Part shown: piece by piece, positions 38,738-47,709 of the stretch | Layout: each line of letters opens with the position of its first letter | How positions within the stretch are numbered: the stretch's first letter is position 1 | Assembly: GCA_003278445.1 (NCBI GenBank) | Contig: QCFD01000002.1 | Span: 62,001-126,000, forward strand | Origin: Prochlorococcus sp. AG-363-B05 | Lineage (GTDB): Bacteria; Cyanobacteriota; Cyanobacteriia; PCC-6307; Cyanobiaceae | Direction of reading: 5' to 3' | Length of the DNA stretch: 64,000 bases | Notes under the pieces: model-generated | The model's database searches: none | What the model saw: only the letters and a program-made list of their open reading frames with translations | Told to the model about the DNA's origin: nothing | Made by a program: the position numbers and the translations under genes

Positions 38738-39790
38738 ATGTCAGAGAAACCTACCAATTCAGTTTATCCCGTAACGGATTTCCTGGATGGAACCAGTCCA
38801 ATTATTGATGTAAGGAGTCCTACCGAATTTTCCCAAGGTCATATGCCAGGTGCTATTAATATTCCTTTATTTTCAGACAGTGAACGAACGCTAATAGGGA
38901 GAAGTTATAAAAAAGAAAGTCGTTTAAAAGCAATATTCAATGGATTGAAAGTGACTTTACCAAACACCACAAAGTTGCTGGAAATAATCATAGAAACAAC
39001 TGCAAAAAATAAAAATGGAAAAAAATCATTACGTATATATTGCTGGAGAGGTGGAATGAGATCGAATGCTTTTGCCTGGCTTGCAAGAACAATTGGCATT
39101 AAAACTTATCTGCTAAAAGGTGGGTACAAAAGTTATAGAAAATGGGTTTTAAATCAATTTGAGGCTGATTTTCCTATAAGACTGCTCGGAGGTAAAACAG
39201 GAACCAGAAAAACTGATCTACTCAAACAAATAAATAATAAAAATATATATGTAATTGATCTAGAAGGAATTGCTAATCATAGAGGAAGTAGTTTTGGTTC
39301 ATTAGGTATGGGAAAACAACCATCAACACAACAATTTGAAAATATCCTCGCAGAATTGCTTAATGAATTTCTTAAGAGCAAAGCTATTGAGATATGGCTA
39401 GAGGCTGAAAGTTCAAACTTAGGGAAGTGCCGCATTCCAAATAGCTTGTATACAAAAATGAAAAAAGCACCAATTCTAGAAATAATTAAAACAAAAAATG
39501 AGCGTGTAGATAATTTAGTGAATGTTTATAGTCAAAATTCTCAAAATGAATTAAAAGAAGCTGTGAATAGAATAAGCAAGAGATTAGGGCCACAAAGAAC
39601 AAAAGAGGCTTTAAATGCAATTACAAGAAAAGAATGGTCAAAAGCTTGTAGAGCCATGCTTGATTATTATGATAGATGCTATGAATATGAACTTGAAAAA
39701 AACAAAAATATCCATTCAATCGATCTGAGTGGACTTAATTTGAAATCATCATTGATCAAAATTTTGAATGAGAAGCTCAATCCTTTATAG
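38738..39790 (+). CDS. mnmH: tRNA 2-selenouridine/geranyl-2-thiouridine synthase
   Basis: 350 aa. An N-terminal rhodanese domain (DVRSPTEFSQGHMPGAINIP; catalytic Cys in IYCWRGGMRSNAFAWL) and a P-loop domain (LLGGKTGTRKTDLLKQI). This is the MnmH/SelU (YbbB) architecture, which modifies wobble 2-thiouridine in tRNA. Walker A is slightly unusual (TGTRKT for the common TGSGKT). No selD was seen in the window, so the geranyl or selenium step cannot be judged. Confidence 0.9.
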   Translation: MSEKPTNSVYPVTDFLDGTSPIIDVRSPTEFSQGHMPGAINIPLFSDSERTLIGRSYKKESRLKAIFNGLKVTLPNTTKLLEIIIETTAKNKNGKKSLRIYCWRGGMRSNAFAWLARTIGIKTYLLKGGYKSYRKWVLNQFEADFPIRLLGGKTGTRKTDLLKQINNKNIYVIDLEGIANHRGSSFGSLGMGKQPSTQQFENILAELLNEFLKSKAIEIWLEAESSNLGKCRIPNSLYTKMKKAPILEIIKTKNERVDNLVNVYSQNSQNELKEAVNRISKRLGPQRTKEALNAITRKEWSKACRAMLDYYDRCYEYELEKNKNIHSIDLSGLNLKSSLIKILNEKLNPL

Positions 39791-39830
39791 TTGATATAAG
39801 GATTATCTATTATTTAAATCTCAAGAAGAA

Positions 39831-40172
39831 ATGACTAGAAACAATGAAGTTGTAGCTATTCAATTTCTAAAAGGAAAGAATGAAAAAGATCTACCAGAAA
39901 TACGTTTATTTAGAAATCTTGATGGAAAAAAAGGGAAAGCAATATATAAATTCAATAAACCTACAACAATAACAATGGAAAATTTTAATTCAATACAAAA
40001 AATGTATCTCATTGATAAAGAAGGTGAGCTGACAACAAGGAAAATAGATCTATCGATATCAGGAAATAATATAGCGGAGGTTAAGTCAACATATAGTTGG
40101 CATTCAGAAAAAGAGTTTGAAAGATTTATGCGTTTTGCTAAAAGGTATGCAAATTCCCTTACTAATCATTAA
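39831..40172 (+). CDS. psb28: Photosystem II assembly protein Psb28
   Basis: 113 aa. IQFLKGKNEKDLPEIRLFRNLDGKKGKAIYKF, then MYLIDKEGELTTRKI and the C-terminal WHSEKEFERFMRFAKRYA match Psb28. It binds transiently to PSII assembly intermediates, at the CP47/cytochrome b559 side, on the cytoplasmic face. No membrane segment, as expected. The TTG start of the next gene lies only 9 bp downstream. Confidence 0.95.
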   Translation: MTRNNEVVAIQFLKGKNEKDLPEIRLFRNLDGKKGKAIYKFNKPTTITMENFNSIQKMYLIDKEGELTTRKIDLSISGNNIAEVKSTYSWHSEKEFERFMRFAKRYANSLTNH

Positions 40173-40181
40173 ATATTAAAT

Positions 40182-41258
40182 TTGAAATCAACTAACTTGT
40201 TCTCAATTATAGCTGCAATATTTTCCATAATTATCTTATGGAGTTTGAAAGACATTCTAATACTCTTTTTTGCTTCAATAATAATAGCAATGGCACTCTG
40301 TACTCTTACTGGGAGGCTTCGAGATTTTTTTCATATACCCAGGTGGGTCTCAGTGGGAATAACCTTAACATCTATAACATTGATCTCAAGTGTTTCAATA
40401 GTAATAATAGTCCCACAGTTTGCCAGTGAATTCCAAGAACTAATCAATCAAATACCATCAGCCATAGGAAAACTATGGGAACTTTCAATAGATATATTTT
40501 TAAATCTTTCAAATATTATATATAAAGATAATATACCTAATTTAGCTGATAGATCGATATTAATTAATAGGCTTAGCATAATCCCTGATGGAAGTACACT
40601 TGCTAATGGTGTAACAGAAAGTATTTCAAAATTAATTAGCCTAGCAGGTAATGTTGGAATAGGAATACTTCAAGTCTTATTCATAATCTCTGTAGGATTA
40701 ATGATAACATTACAGCCAAACTCCTATAGAGAGGTAGCAATCTTATTAGTTCCTTCTTTCTATAGAAGGCGTGCAAGAAATATTTTATTAAAATGCGGAA
40801 ATGCCTTAAGCAACTGGATGATAGGAGTTGTACTTAGCTCAATATGTGTTGCAATTCTTGTGTCAATAGGACTATATTTATTAGGAATAAAATTAGTAAT
40901 TGCTAACGCATTAATAGCTGGAGCTTTAAATATTATACCTAATGTAGGCCCAACAATAAGTACTATATTCCCTCTTTCAGTTGCCCTACTAGACACCCCA
41001 TGGAAATCACTCGCAGTTCTAGGTTTATATATACTAATCCAAAATATTGAGAGCTATATAATAACTCCTTCAATAATGCACAAACAAGTTAAGTTACTTC
41101 CAGGTTTAACAATTACCGCACAGTTTATATTTACTATTCTTTTTGGACCACTTGGTTTACTATTAGCAATTCCAATGGCTGTAGTAATTCAAGTATTCGT
41201 TAAAGAAATAATTATTCATGATATATTAGAAAAAAATTACTCTACAAATCAGACTTAA
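40182..41258 (+). CDS. AI-2E transporter family (PerM-like) membrane protein
   Basis: 358 aa with about eight hydrophobic segments and a central loop with a soluble helix (EFQELINQIPSAIGKLWEL). The conserved C-terminal block is IAGALNIIPNVGPTISTIFPLSVALL and IQNIESYIITPSIMHKQVKLLPGLTI. The family exports or exchanges small solutes; some members act in Na+/H+ exchange, and the original AI-2 role is not general. Start TTG at 40182; no nearby ATG. Confidence 0.87.
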   Translation: MKSTNLFSIIAAIFSIIILWSLKDILILFFASIIIAMALCTLTGRLRDFFHIPRWVSVGITLTSITLISSVSIVIIVPQFASEFQELINQIPSAIGKLWELSIDIFLNLSNIIYKDNIPNLADRSILINRLSIIPDGSTLANGVTESISKLISLAGNVGIGILQVLFIISVGLMITLQPNSYREVAILLVPSFYRRRARNILLKCGNALSNWMIGVVLSSICVAILVSIGLYLLGIKLVIANALIAGALNIIPNVGPTISTIFPLSVALLDTPWKSLAVLGLYILIQNIESYIITPSIMHKQVKLLPGLTITAQFIFTILFGPLGLLLAIPMAVVIQVFVKEIIIHDILEKNYSTNQT

Positions 41259-41615
41259 AAAAGAATAATATATAGTTTTAATATTCCTATTACTAGATTA
41301 AGAAAAAATTTTTTTATATCTCAGAAATAATTATTCTTTCAAACCAATCCATATAATCAAAATTTAGTTTACGAAAAACATAACCTGATTTATAGTAAAT
41401 TTTCACAAGAATTTAATTTATCAATCTTGATAGATTTAATAATATTTATAAATTATGTTTTAAGGGTTTGTTGCAAAATTAAGTAAAATTAAAGAGTTAT
41501 ATATATTACTAGAAGTTTTTCTTACTAAACGCAAAATACACCGGTAAATCAAGCATAAAATTAGCTAGTTAATTCATTAATTTCAGAAGTAATATTGAAA
41601 GATTAATTCATTATA
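41259..41615. other. AT-rich gap at start of accessory region
   Basis: 357 bp without a supported gene. Several stops occur in all frames and no strong hairpin was seen. It marks the change from long core genes to the small-gene region. Confidence 0.5.
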
Positions 41616-41819
41616 TCAATCATCAAACTCGGGCTTAGGTTTCTTTTTAACTTTCCCTGAAAGCAATTGATGTAAAGCGTCTAAAGAATTATAGACCTCT
41701 TTAAGCTCAGACATTTCAGGAAGCAGGCCATGCTTACCAAGCATTTGATCCAAGTCTCGAAGTTCTTGTCTGATATAACGCAAATGCGAACTAACTTCCT
41801 CTCTCTTACTGGTAGACAT
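41616..41819 (-). CDS. Small coiled-coil protein, paralogue A
   Basis: 67 aa. KREEVSSHLRYIRQELRDLD, HGLLPEMSELKEVYNSL, then a basic end KKKPKPEFDD. It aligns along its whole length with the protein at 44815-45033 (shared RQELR, GLLPE, VY, KKKxKPEF). Two short amphipathic helices likely form a helical hairpin. No known domain recognised. The two copies are on opposite strands 3 kb apart. Confidence 0.72.
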   Translation of the reverse strand: MSTSKREEVSSHLRYIRQELRDLDQMLGKHGLLPEMSELKEVYNSLDALHQLLSGKVKKKPKPEFDD

Positions 41820-42088
41820 TACAAAATAGATTGACTGCTATTAAAACTAACTTTAGCCTAAGATATGAATATTAAGCATTTATTAATTTACAAAGTTTAT
41901 AAACCCTCAATTTATGAAGAAAATTTCAAGCTAACAAAGTACTTAAAATATATACAGCTATTAATTACCTAAAAATATGGAAAATTTTGAACTCATAAAA
42001 CAAAGTACAAACAATTTATAAGCCTATAGCAAAGAAATACTTAGTGATTTGTAAAAAAATAAGAAATATCTTGTTCCATATCTTAGAT

Positions 42089-42403
42089 ATGGTTAAAAAT
42101 ATATGTATGGATCTAAAAAAAAGAAAAGACCTCAATTTGAGGCTAGGCAATTTAATACTTGCTATATTCCTTGCTACTGTACCAACAGCTATCACGTATG
42201 GAACTCTTAGCATTCATGGCTTAAATATCTGTAGAAGCCTTAGTAGCAAAGTAAGCGACTCACAAAAAATCAAAGAAAAATGTGATGAATCAGCATGGGA
42301 TACTACAAAAAGTTATATTATTTTGATAGGATTTTTTATTACTTTGCCAACTTGGATGTGGTTCTATTTATCAGTGAAGAAAAAAGAAATTAATGTTAAA
42401 TAA
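42089..42403 (+). CDS. Small two-helix membrane protein
   Basis: The track ORF starts with GTG at 42044; I prefer ATG at 42089 (104 aa) or 42107. It has hydrophobic segments LGNLILAIFLATVPTAITYG and SYIILIGFFITLPTWMWFYL, separated by a hydrophilic loop with two Cys (ICRSLSSK, KCDESAW) that could form a disulfide on the lumen side. Family unknown to me. It converges with doxX, 12 bp apart. Confidence 0.6.
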   Translation: MVKNICMDLKKRKDLNLRLGNLILAIFLATVPTAITYGTLSIHGLNICRSLSSKVSDSQKIKEKCDESAWDTTKSYIILIGFFITLPTWMWFYLSVKKKEINVK

Positions 42404-42415
42404 TATTTTAATTAA

Positions 42416-42967
42416 TCATGAAGATAAGAAACTAGAGAAAGGAAATGATTTTTTTTGATTATCAGGAATAGTTATTTTTTTATTTTCAGATAAAAAGATA
42501 TTATTAAATTTTCTTTGAGTAAAAATTAAATCAATAAATTCAGGTTTTGTTTTAAAAATTTCTTTAACAAGATAATCAACTGAAAACATACCAGGACCTA
42601 ACAAAAATATTGAGAACGCAGATGAAAAGTAAAGAACTAAAAGCTCTAATAAATAAATGTTAAATCCAGATGTAGCAATTGCATGGTAGATAGCAACACT
42701 CATAGTTCCAATTATCGCAGTCGCGCCTAACCTAGTACCAAACCCAAGAATCAACATCCAACTACCGACAATTTCAGACCCTGCAGCAAAATAAGACAGA
42801 GTAACGGGGAATGGTAAGTGAAGAGGTCGCACAAATGCATCTGCAAAATTATTTATATCATTTAATTTTTCAAAGCCATGATGAATCAACAATGCTCCAG
42901 TAAATACTCTTAAAACAAGAAAAGCAAAATCCTTAAAAGCTGATTCATAGAAGATCGAATTAAGCAA
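42416..42967 (-). CDS. DoxX family membrane protein
   Basis: 183 aa. LRVFTGALLIHHGFEKLNDINNFADAF, then PVTLSYFAAGSEIVGSWMLILGFGTRLGATAIIGTMSVAIYHAIATSGFN match DoxX/SURF4-like membrane proteins with four helices. The last 50 residues are a hydrophilic tail rich in Lys and Asn. DoxX proteins have been linked to thiol or oxidative stress complexes in other bacteria; the role here is unknown. A chain of hairpins lies just upstream of its start. Confidence 0.87.
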   Translation of the reverse strand: MLNSIFYESAFKDFAFLVLRVFTGALLIHHGFEKLNDINNFADAFVRPLHLPFPVTLSYFAAGSEIVGSWMLILGFGTRLGATAIIGTMSVAIYHAIATSGFNIYLLELLVLYFSSAFSIFLLGPGMFSVDYLVKEIFKTKPEFIDLIFTQRKFNNIFLSENKKITIPDNQKKSFPFSSFLSS

Positions 42968-42990
42968 TTTAACCTACGTTAATTTAATGA

Positions 42991-43081
42991 GCTTTAGTTG
43001 CACTAAAGCTAAAGCGTGGCAAAAAGGCGAATTTTCTTTAGCGAGTACTAATACTCACAGCAAAGCCTAATCTTATGCTGT
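42991..43081. ncRNA. Chain of four hairpins upstream of doxX
   Basis: Four adjoining stem-loops in 91 nt: GCTTTAG-TTGCA-CTAAAGC (42991-43009), GCTAAAG...CTTTAGC (43008-43042), GAGTA-CTAA-TACTC (43043-43056), ACAGCAAAG-CCTAAT-CTTaTGCTGT (43057-43081, one bulge). The first two share two bases and compete for CTAAAG. It could be the 5' leader of doxX (minus strand) or an independent small RNA. Strand and family not determined. Confidence 0.45.
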
Positions 43082-43263
43082 TGAGGTGATAACTAAAACT
43101 TCTTTAAATGGTGAGTTCGAATATAGGTTTAATAAATGTAATGCAATCTCACTGATAAGCCTTACCAAACATTAGAGAATTAAAACAATCACTTAAATTA
43201 GTATTAATACTTACAAAATGGTTTAAGTCAATTACTTAAAATCAAATAAAGCAAATATTTAAA

Positions 43264-43347
43264 TTGATCACATCACTACTTACTGCCACAGCTGCTGTGG
43301 GTCTAATAGTTGTTGCAATACCAGTATTAATTGCATCTCTTAATTAG
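43264..43347 (+). CDS. Possible 27-aa hydrophobic peptide
   Basis: TTG-started frame reading (M)ITSLLTATAAVGLIVVAIPVLIASLN, almost entirely one membrane helix. It has the size and style of small photosystem or cytochrome subunits, but I cannot match it to PsbX, Psb30, PetL or others. Composition is far from random for this AT-rich gap. The gap 42968-43396 otherwise holds only the hairpin chain. Confidence 0.4.
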   Translation: MITSLLTATAAVGLIVVAIPVLIASLN

Positions 43348-43396
43348 AAATAAAATATCAATACTATTAAAGTTTTAACAAACAATCAAAATAAGT

Positions 43397-44611
43397 TCAG
43401 ACAACTGCATTGCCTGCTACCCATCCACTTGTCCAGCAATGTTGAAAATTAAAACCTCCTGTAATACCATCAATATTTAACACCTCACCCGCGAAAAATA
43501 GCCCTTTACAAATCTTACTTTCCATAGTTTTAAAATTAATTTCTTTAAGTGATACCCCACCCGCAGTCACGAACTCTTCGCCGAAAGGGCCTCGACTATT
43601 TATTGAATAACTTTTCAAAATTAAACTTTTGACAATAGACTCTTTGTCATGCTTGGTTAACTCACACCATCTTAACTGACTATGAATTTTCTCACTTAAA
43701 AGAAGAGCTCTCCACAAGCTTTTAGGTAAATGATTAAAAGGCTTATTATTTAAAACAAGTTTCTTACCATTTTCTATTTTATATAAATCTATTTTCATCC
43801 GAACCTCATTCTCACACATGCAAAGCCAATTTATTTTTAAGTCACCTATATATTTATTAGCGTGTAAATCTCTTGCACTAAATGCAGAAAGTCTTAAAAT
43901 AACTGGGCCGCTAAAGCCTTTATGAGTAATTAATATAGGACCAGTTTCATTATATTTTTTCTTAAGAACAGTAAGTTTTGTTTGAACATTCACAGTAATA
44001 CCTGAACAAGACTCTAATGATTTTTCAGAAGTAGATAAAGAAAAAAGTGATGGTACAGGCTGGACAATTGAGTGTCCAAGACTCTTGGCTAATTTACGCC
44101 CACTAGGGTGACCGCCAGTGCAAACAAGAATGTTTTTTGTATTAAAGTAATTATTTCCTTTAACAAATAAATCAAACCCGTCGCTAGTTTTATTTATTTG
44201 CTTTACATGAGAATTAGTAAATACCTTTACACCAGATTTATCAGCAAAATCTTTCAAACATTTCATCACATCATAAGATGAATCGGAACAAGGAAATATA
44301 CGCCCATCTTTCTCTATTTTTAAACTAAGTCCTCTATTTTGGAACCAATCATAAGCTTCAGTTGTAGAGAACCGATTAAATAAGCCTATTAGTTGTTTTT
44401 CCCCTCTAGGATAATTACTTACTAAATCAGAAATATCCCAACATGAGTTGGTTACATTACATCTCCCACCGCCACTAATTCTAACTTTTTCCAATACCTT
44501 TGAAGTACTTTCTAGTATTACAACAGACCTAATTCCATTACTAGCTGCTGTAATTGCACCCATAAAGCCAGAGGCACCTCCACCAATAACAACAAGATCT
44601 GAAATCATCAA
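43397..44611 (-). CDS. HI0933-like NAD(P)/FAD-dependent oxidoreductase
   Basis: 404 aa. N-terminal FAD fold VIGGGASGFMGAITAASNG, then KVRISGGGRCNVTNSC, a middle inserted domain (about 185-335) and a C-terminal GPFGEEFVTAGGVSLKEINFKTMESK with GLFFAGEVLNIDGITGGFNFQ. This is the HI0933/YhiN flavoprotein family, common and poorly characterised. Complete and typical in length. Confidence 0.9.
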   Translation of the reverse strand: MMISDLVVIGGGASGFMGAITAASNGIRSVVILESTSKVLEKVRISGGGRCNVTNSCWDISDLVSNYPRGEKQLIGLFNRFSTTEAYDWFQNRGLSLKIEKDGRIFPCSDSSYDVMKCLKDFADKSGVKVFTNSHVKQINKTSDGFDLFVKGNNYFNTKNILVCTGGHPSGRKLAKSLGHSIVQPVPSLFSLSTSEKSLESCSGITVNVQTKLTVLKKKYNETGPILITHKGFSGPVILRLSAFSARDLHANKYIGDLKINWLCMCENEVRMKIDLYKIENGKKLVLNNKPFNHLPKSLWRALLLSEKIHSQLRWCELTKHDKESIVKSLILKSYSINSRGPFGEEFVTAGGVSLKEINFKTMESKICKGLFFAGEVLNIDGITGGFNFQHCWTSGWVAGNAVV

Positions 44612-44814
44612 ATAATAAAATCTATCTTAATAAAAAATATATGTTACTTCTATTTATTGAGGCAAGGATGAATTTAAAATTCGATAACTAATAACAATTA
44701 ATTTAAATTAAGAAGAAGAAAATAATTAATTTTGCAAGACATTGTCTTGATACCCAGTTCAAATTTTTATTTAGTTCATTTTTGTTGTATCTTTTCCACA
44801 TACAAAAAAAAAAT

Positions 44815-45033
44815 ATGGCTGGCCCTAAAAGAGATGAAGCAAAGTCTATTCTCTCGTATGTGAGGCAAGAGCTTAGGTATATGGATGAAGACCTAAGAAA
44901 CGATGGCTTGTTACCTGAACTTTCTTCGCTTAGATCAGTATATGAACAACTTTCAACATTACTAGAACTTTCAGACGGCAGAAGAAAAAAGAAAGAGAAA
45001 CCGGAATTCCCTGAAGACAAAAAAAAATTATAA
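44815..45033 (+). CDS. Small coiled-coil protein, paralogue B
   Basis: The track ORF opens at 44782; the ATG at 44815 gives MAGPKRDEAKSILSYVRQELRYMDEDL, which matches the start of paralogue A (41616-41819), so I use it (72 aa). It shares RQELR, GLLPELSSLRSVYEQL and the basic KKKEKPEF end, then adds PEDKKKL. The opposite-strand track ORF is a shadow. Function unknown; probably a soluble helical hairpin protein. Confidence 0.72.
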   Translation: MAGPKRDEAKSILSYVRQELRYMDEDLRNDGLLPELSSLRSVYEQLSTLLELSDGRRKKKEKPEFPEDKKKL

Positions 45034-45204
45034 AAAGCACATTATTGACTAGCACTATCTAAAATCATCCAATTTATATTCTAAGCCAAAAAGAATAATT
45101 TAAATTTATTCATAGTTTTTTCAATAGAGAAGCTCAATAGTATATTCTGGAAAAAAATAATATACGACTTCAATTCAATAAATAGCTCTTCTATTTTTGA
45201 ACGA

Positions 45205-45390
45205 ATGCCAAAAAAACATCCTATTTCCGGTGGTGAATCTAATCTTCTAAATCCTATAAATCACATTCGTTTTTGGGAGAAAGGAGAAATGGCATATTCA
45301 GCACTAAAAAGAATAAATGAGCTCAAAGCTAATAATGAATTCAAGAAAGCAGATATAATGTTAGATGAATGGATTTTGCAAGAGATCTAA
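45205..45390 (+). CDS. Small hypothetical protein
   Basis: 61 aa, soluble and helical (MAYSALKRINELKANNEFKKADIMLDEWILQE). The N-terminal part has NPINHIRFWEKGE. A short TPR-like helix pair is possible. Not recognised. AT-rich flanks; it lies 58 bp before the next ORF on the same strand. Confidence 0.5.
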   Translation: MPKKHPISGGESNLLNPINHIRFWEKGEMAYSALKRINELKANNEFKKADIMLDEWILQEI

Positions 45391-45460
45391 CGTCAAGAAA
45401 TAAATAAAATATTTTGAATTCAATCAAAATTTAAAGTAAATTAAGGTTTTGCGAGTAAGT

Positions 45461-45859
45461 ATGCCCTCCATAAGAAAAAGGATTGGCTATCTTCCTTCTC
45501 ATAATATTCAGGAGATAATAACCAATATTGCAAAGCAAGAAAATTTAAGTCAATCAAAGGTTGTAGGGGTGTTAGTTGAAGAGGCATTAATATCCAGAGG
45601 TTTATATGACCTTAAAAATAAAGATAATTTCATTAGGAAGGACATTTATGATAATGAAGCTAAAATGAAAAATTCATATTTAAAATATAATGATATTGAT
45701 GAATTGATATCAGATAAAGGTATAACTTACAATACAAAAAAGTACACATACAAATCTGATGACTTCTCAACCGAGCATAAAGAAAAATTTAATCAACATT
45801 TATTTGAGCAATTCAAACAGTTTATTCTCTTTCAAAAGATGATAGAAGAAGAAAAATAA
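45461..45859 (+). CDS. Ribbon-helix-helix-like small protein
   Basis: The track start is TTG at 45449; ATG at 45461 gives MPSIRKRIGYLPSHNIQEIITNIAKQENLSQSKVVGVLVEEALISRGL, which looks like a CopG/Arc ribbon-helix-helix DNA-binding unit (strand, then two helices with SQSKVVGVLVEEAL). The C-terminal 80 residues are charged, with low complexity. It may be a DNA-binding regulator or antitoxin-like protein; no toxin gene is seen beside it. 132 aa with the preferred start. Confidence 0.6.
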   Translation: MPSIRKRIGYLPSHNIQEIITNIAKQENLSQSKVVGVLVEEALISRGLYDLKNKDNFIRKDIYDNEAKMKNSYLKYNDIDELISDKGITYNTKKYTYKSDDFSTEHKEKFNQHLFEQFKQFILFQKMIEEEK

Positions 45860-46043
45860 TAAACTATTTTCTAATTAGATTTAATTTAAAGTTACTACGA
45901 ATAAAAGAGTGCCACAGCAAAAAAGAATCTAGAGATCAACAAAAACAACGCATAAAGCAAACTTATGCACTAGAACTTAAAGGTATTAGTTCTTCTAAGG
46001 ATTACTAAAATAGTTTTTTTTATAAGAAATCTAAAATATAAAC

Positions 46044-46310
46044 ATGACATCAACAACAATTCGTACAAAATCAAACGAATCAAATCTCCTTGAAGAAGCT
46101 TTGAATCAACCGCCCATTGGAGAAACAGCAAATTTCGCTTGGAACGCAACACCACTTGGTATTGCAGCAATTTACAAAGGAATTTCTCCGTCAAAGCCTC
46201 CTTATGACCAAGCAATTAAAGAAGGTGAAGAATTATCGATGGATTTAAGTAGAGAAGAAAAAGAATTCCATCTAACTGAAAAAGGTTTGGCACTAATCTT
46301 TTACTCTTAA
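46044..46310 (+). CDS. Small hypothetical protein
   Basis: 88 aa, soluble: ESNLLEEALNQPPIGETANFAWNATPLGIAAIYKGISPSKPPYDQAIKEGEELS. I do not recognise it. Codon use and the ordered-looking sequence favour a real gene over its antisense shadow. Acidic C-terminal part with EEKEFHLTEKGLALIFYS. Confidence 0.6.
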   Translation: MTSTTIRTKSNESNLLEEALNQPPIGETANFAWNATPLGIAAIYKGISPSKPPYDQAIKEGEELSMDLSREEKEFHLTEKGLALIFYS

Positions 46311-46349
46311 ATTTGAATAAATTAATCTTTAGCTGATTTTAATAAAATA

Positions 46350-46685
46350 TCATTTGTCTTCGACAGAGGAGTCTATAACCCATTCATCGTTTATACCAAG
46401 AAGAACAAGAGCTTTATCCTCCCAATCTGTATCAATAGACCAGTCGTAAGGCACATCAAACGATAGCGATAATTCATTTTTATTCTTTTTATAGTTTTTA
46501 CTAATTGGAAGAGTAGTATGAGAGATATTATTTTCAGGCAGATATAAATCATCTGAGGTAACATACTCTTGATAACCTAAATTTTTAATATTCTCCTCAA
46601 ATTTAAGTTCAATTCTTACATTAAAACAATGTGCATCATCCCAATCGGAGTAATGAGAAAAATAATTATCCCAAGAATTTGTCAT
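46350..46685 (-). CDS. Hypothetical acidic protein
   Basis: 111 aa, rich in Asp, Trp and Tyr: WDNYFSHYSDWDDAHCFNVRIELKFEENIKNLGYQEYVT, then DVPYDWSIDTDWEDKALVLLGINDEW. Beta-rich, no signal or membrane segment. Not recognised. It is convergent with the 88-aa gene. Confidence 0.6.
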   Translation of the reverse strand: MTNSWDNYFSHYSDWDDAHCFNVRIELKFEENIKNLGYQEYVTSDDLYLPENNISHTTLPISKNYKKNKNELSLSFDVPYDWSIDTDWEDKALVLLGINDEWVIDSSVEDK

Positions 46686-46814
46686 TTTTAATTTTCAACA
46701 GATTAAATTTAAGGGCATAGTCAAGTATTATTCCATATTTACACACAAAATATTTCAACAAATTCATTACTAAAAAAATATTTTATATTTTATGTCTCAA
46801 AATCAACTATTCAT

Positions 46815-47021
46815 TTAATTGGTAAAAGTAAGAAAATTAAAATCATTAAGAACCCATGTTCCTAAAGTGAGTAGTCCAAAACCAGCAATAAACATCATTA
46901 GAGCTACAACCTTATATCTTGTAGCCTCTGAACCCCTTCTAAGTAAAAAGGTTTCAGCAGCAAAAGTACTGGTTCGAGGAATTGAAGTTTGCAAAGTTTT
47001 TTTCCATGATGACGAAAACAT
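46815..47021 (-). CDS. Small single-pass membrane protein
   Basis: 68 aa. A hydrophilic, Ser/Thr/Arg-rich N-terminal half (FLLRRGSEATRYK) is followed by one membrane helix VVALMMFIAGFGLLTLGTWVLNDF. The opposite-strand ORF over the same bases is strongly basic and lacks such a pattern, so I choose this strand. The arrangement resembles small thylakoid or inner-membrane subunits; no family assigned. Confidence 0.55.
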   Translation of the reverse strand: MFSSSWKKTLQTSIPRTSTFAAETFLLRRGSEATRYKVVALMMFIAGFGLLTLGTWVLNDFNFLTFTN

Positions 47022-47448
47022 TAACTAAAAATCTCTACTAAATTAAAATTAATCGAAATTCCTATCGACCGCGAAGTAGCGACCAAGAAAGCTTGCTCAA
47101 AAGCAAGGTGTGACACCTAAGAGACAACGTTCACATGAAAAATCAAAGAAACTAAAATTAAAAAATAAAAAAGCAAGACCAAGAAAAGGAATAGATTGAG
47201 TCATTACAAAAGAAATGACCTCTAAAGCTAATCCGAACAAAAGCTGCTTAAGCAATGATGGACAGGACACGATGAAGAGCAAAAGAATGCAAGAGCTTTA
47301 CAAATAGTCGTATTTTTGTTATATTAGGCAACAATGGTTAACAATTGGTAGTTTTTGTTGCTGAGAAAGCAGTAATTTCTCAAGGTATCCAAAAGTCAAA
47401 AAACCAAGCGTCTTATCAGAAATCACTACAAATCAAAATTCTCTAAAA
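47022..47448. other. Gap with unsupported frames
   Basis: About 430 bp. Around 47080-47200 there is a Lys/Arg-rich plus-strand frame without a usable start (KRQRSHEKSKKLKLKNKKARP) and an overlapping minus-strand hydrophobic track ORF. Neither is convincing; a decayed small basic gene is possible. Confidence 0.35.
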
Positions 47449-47574
47449 ATGGAAATGAATCCTTTTAAGCCCTTAATACAGTTCTATGAGGGATATTATG
47501 AAAAAAGACTCTCTGCAAAGATTTCTTTAAGCAAATTATTTCTAAAATTAAGCAAGTTTAAGGCAGCTACATAA
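47449..47574 (+). CDS. Possible 41-aa peptide
   Basis: ATG-started frame MEMNPFKPLIQFYEGYYEKRL..., basic and amphipathic. It is supported only by a plausible start and composition; a chance ORF cannot be excluded. The rest of 47283-47709 is AT-rich without visible features. Confidence 0.35.
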   Translation: MEMNPFKPLIQFYEGYYEKRLSAKISLSKLFLKLSKFKAAT

Positions 47575-47709
47575 TTTTTTTTAAAATGCAAAAAACATAT
47601 ATATAAATACAATATAAAAGGAATGAAATATATTTATTAATCAGATAAATTATCGCGCATAAGGAAAAAATTACTAAATATTTGATAAGAATATAGATTG
47701 TTATAGCAA

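Noticed and set aside
43105-43170. tRNA-like GAGTTCGAATA segment
   Set aside because: It lacks a T-arm stem, an acceptor stem and an anticodon arm at the correct spacing.
46819-47028. Plus-strand 69-aa basic ORF
   Set aside because: Mirror of the minus-strand membrane protein, which has a clear helix pattern; only one is likely and the minus strand is preferred.
47097-47282. Minus-strand 61-aa hydrophobic ORF
   Set aside because: It is the complement of a Lys-rich plus-strand stretch, which yields Phe/Leu-rich shadows. No other support.
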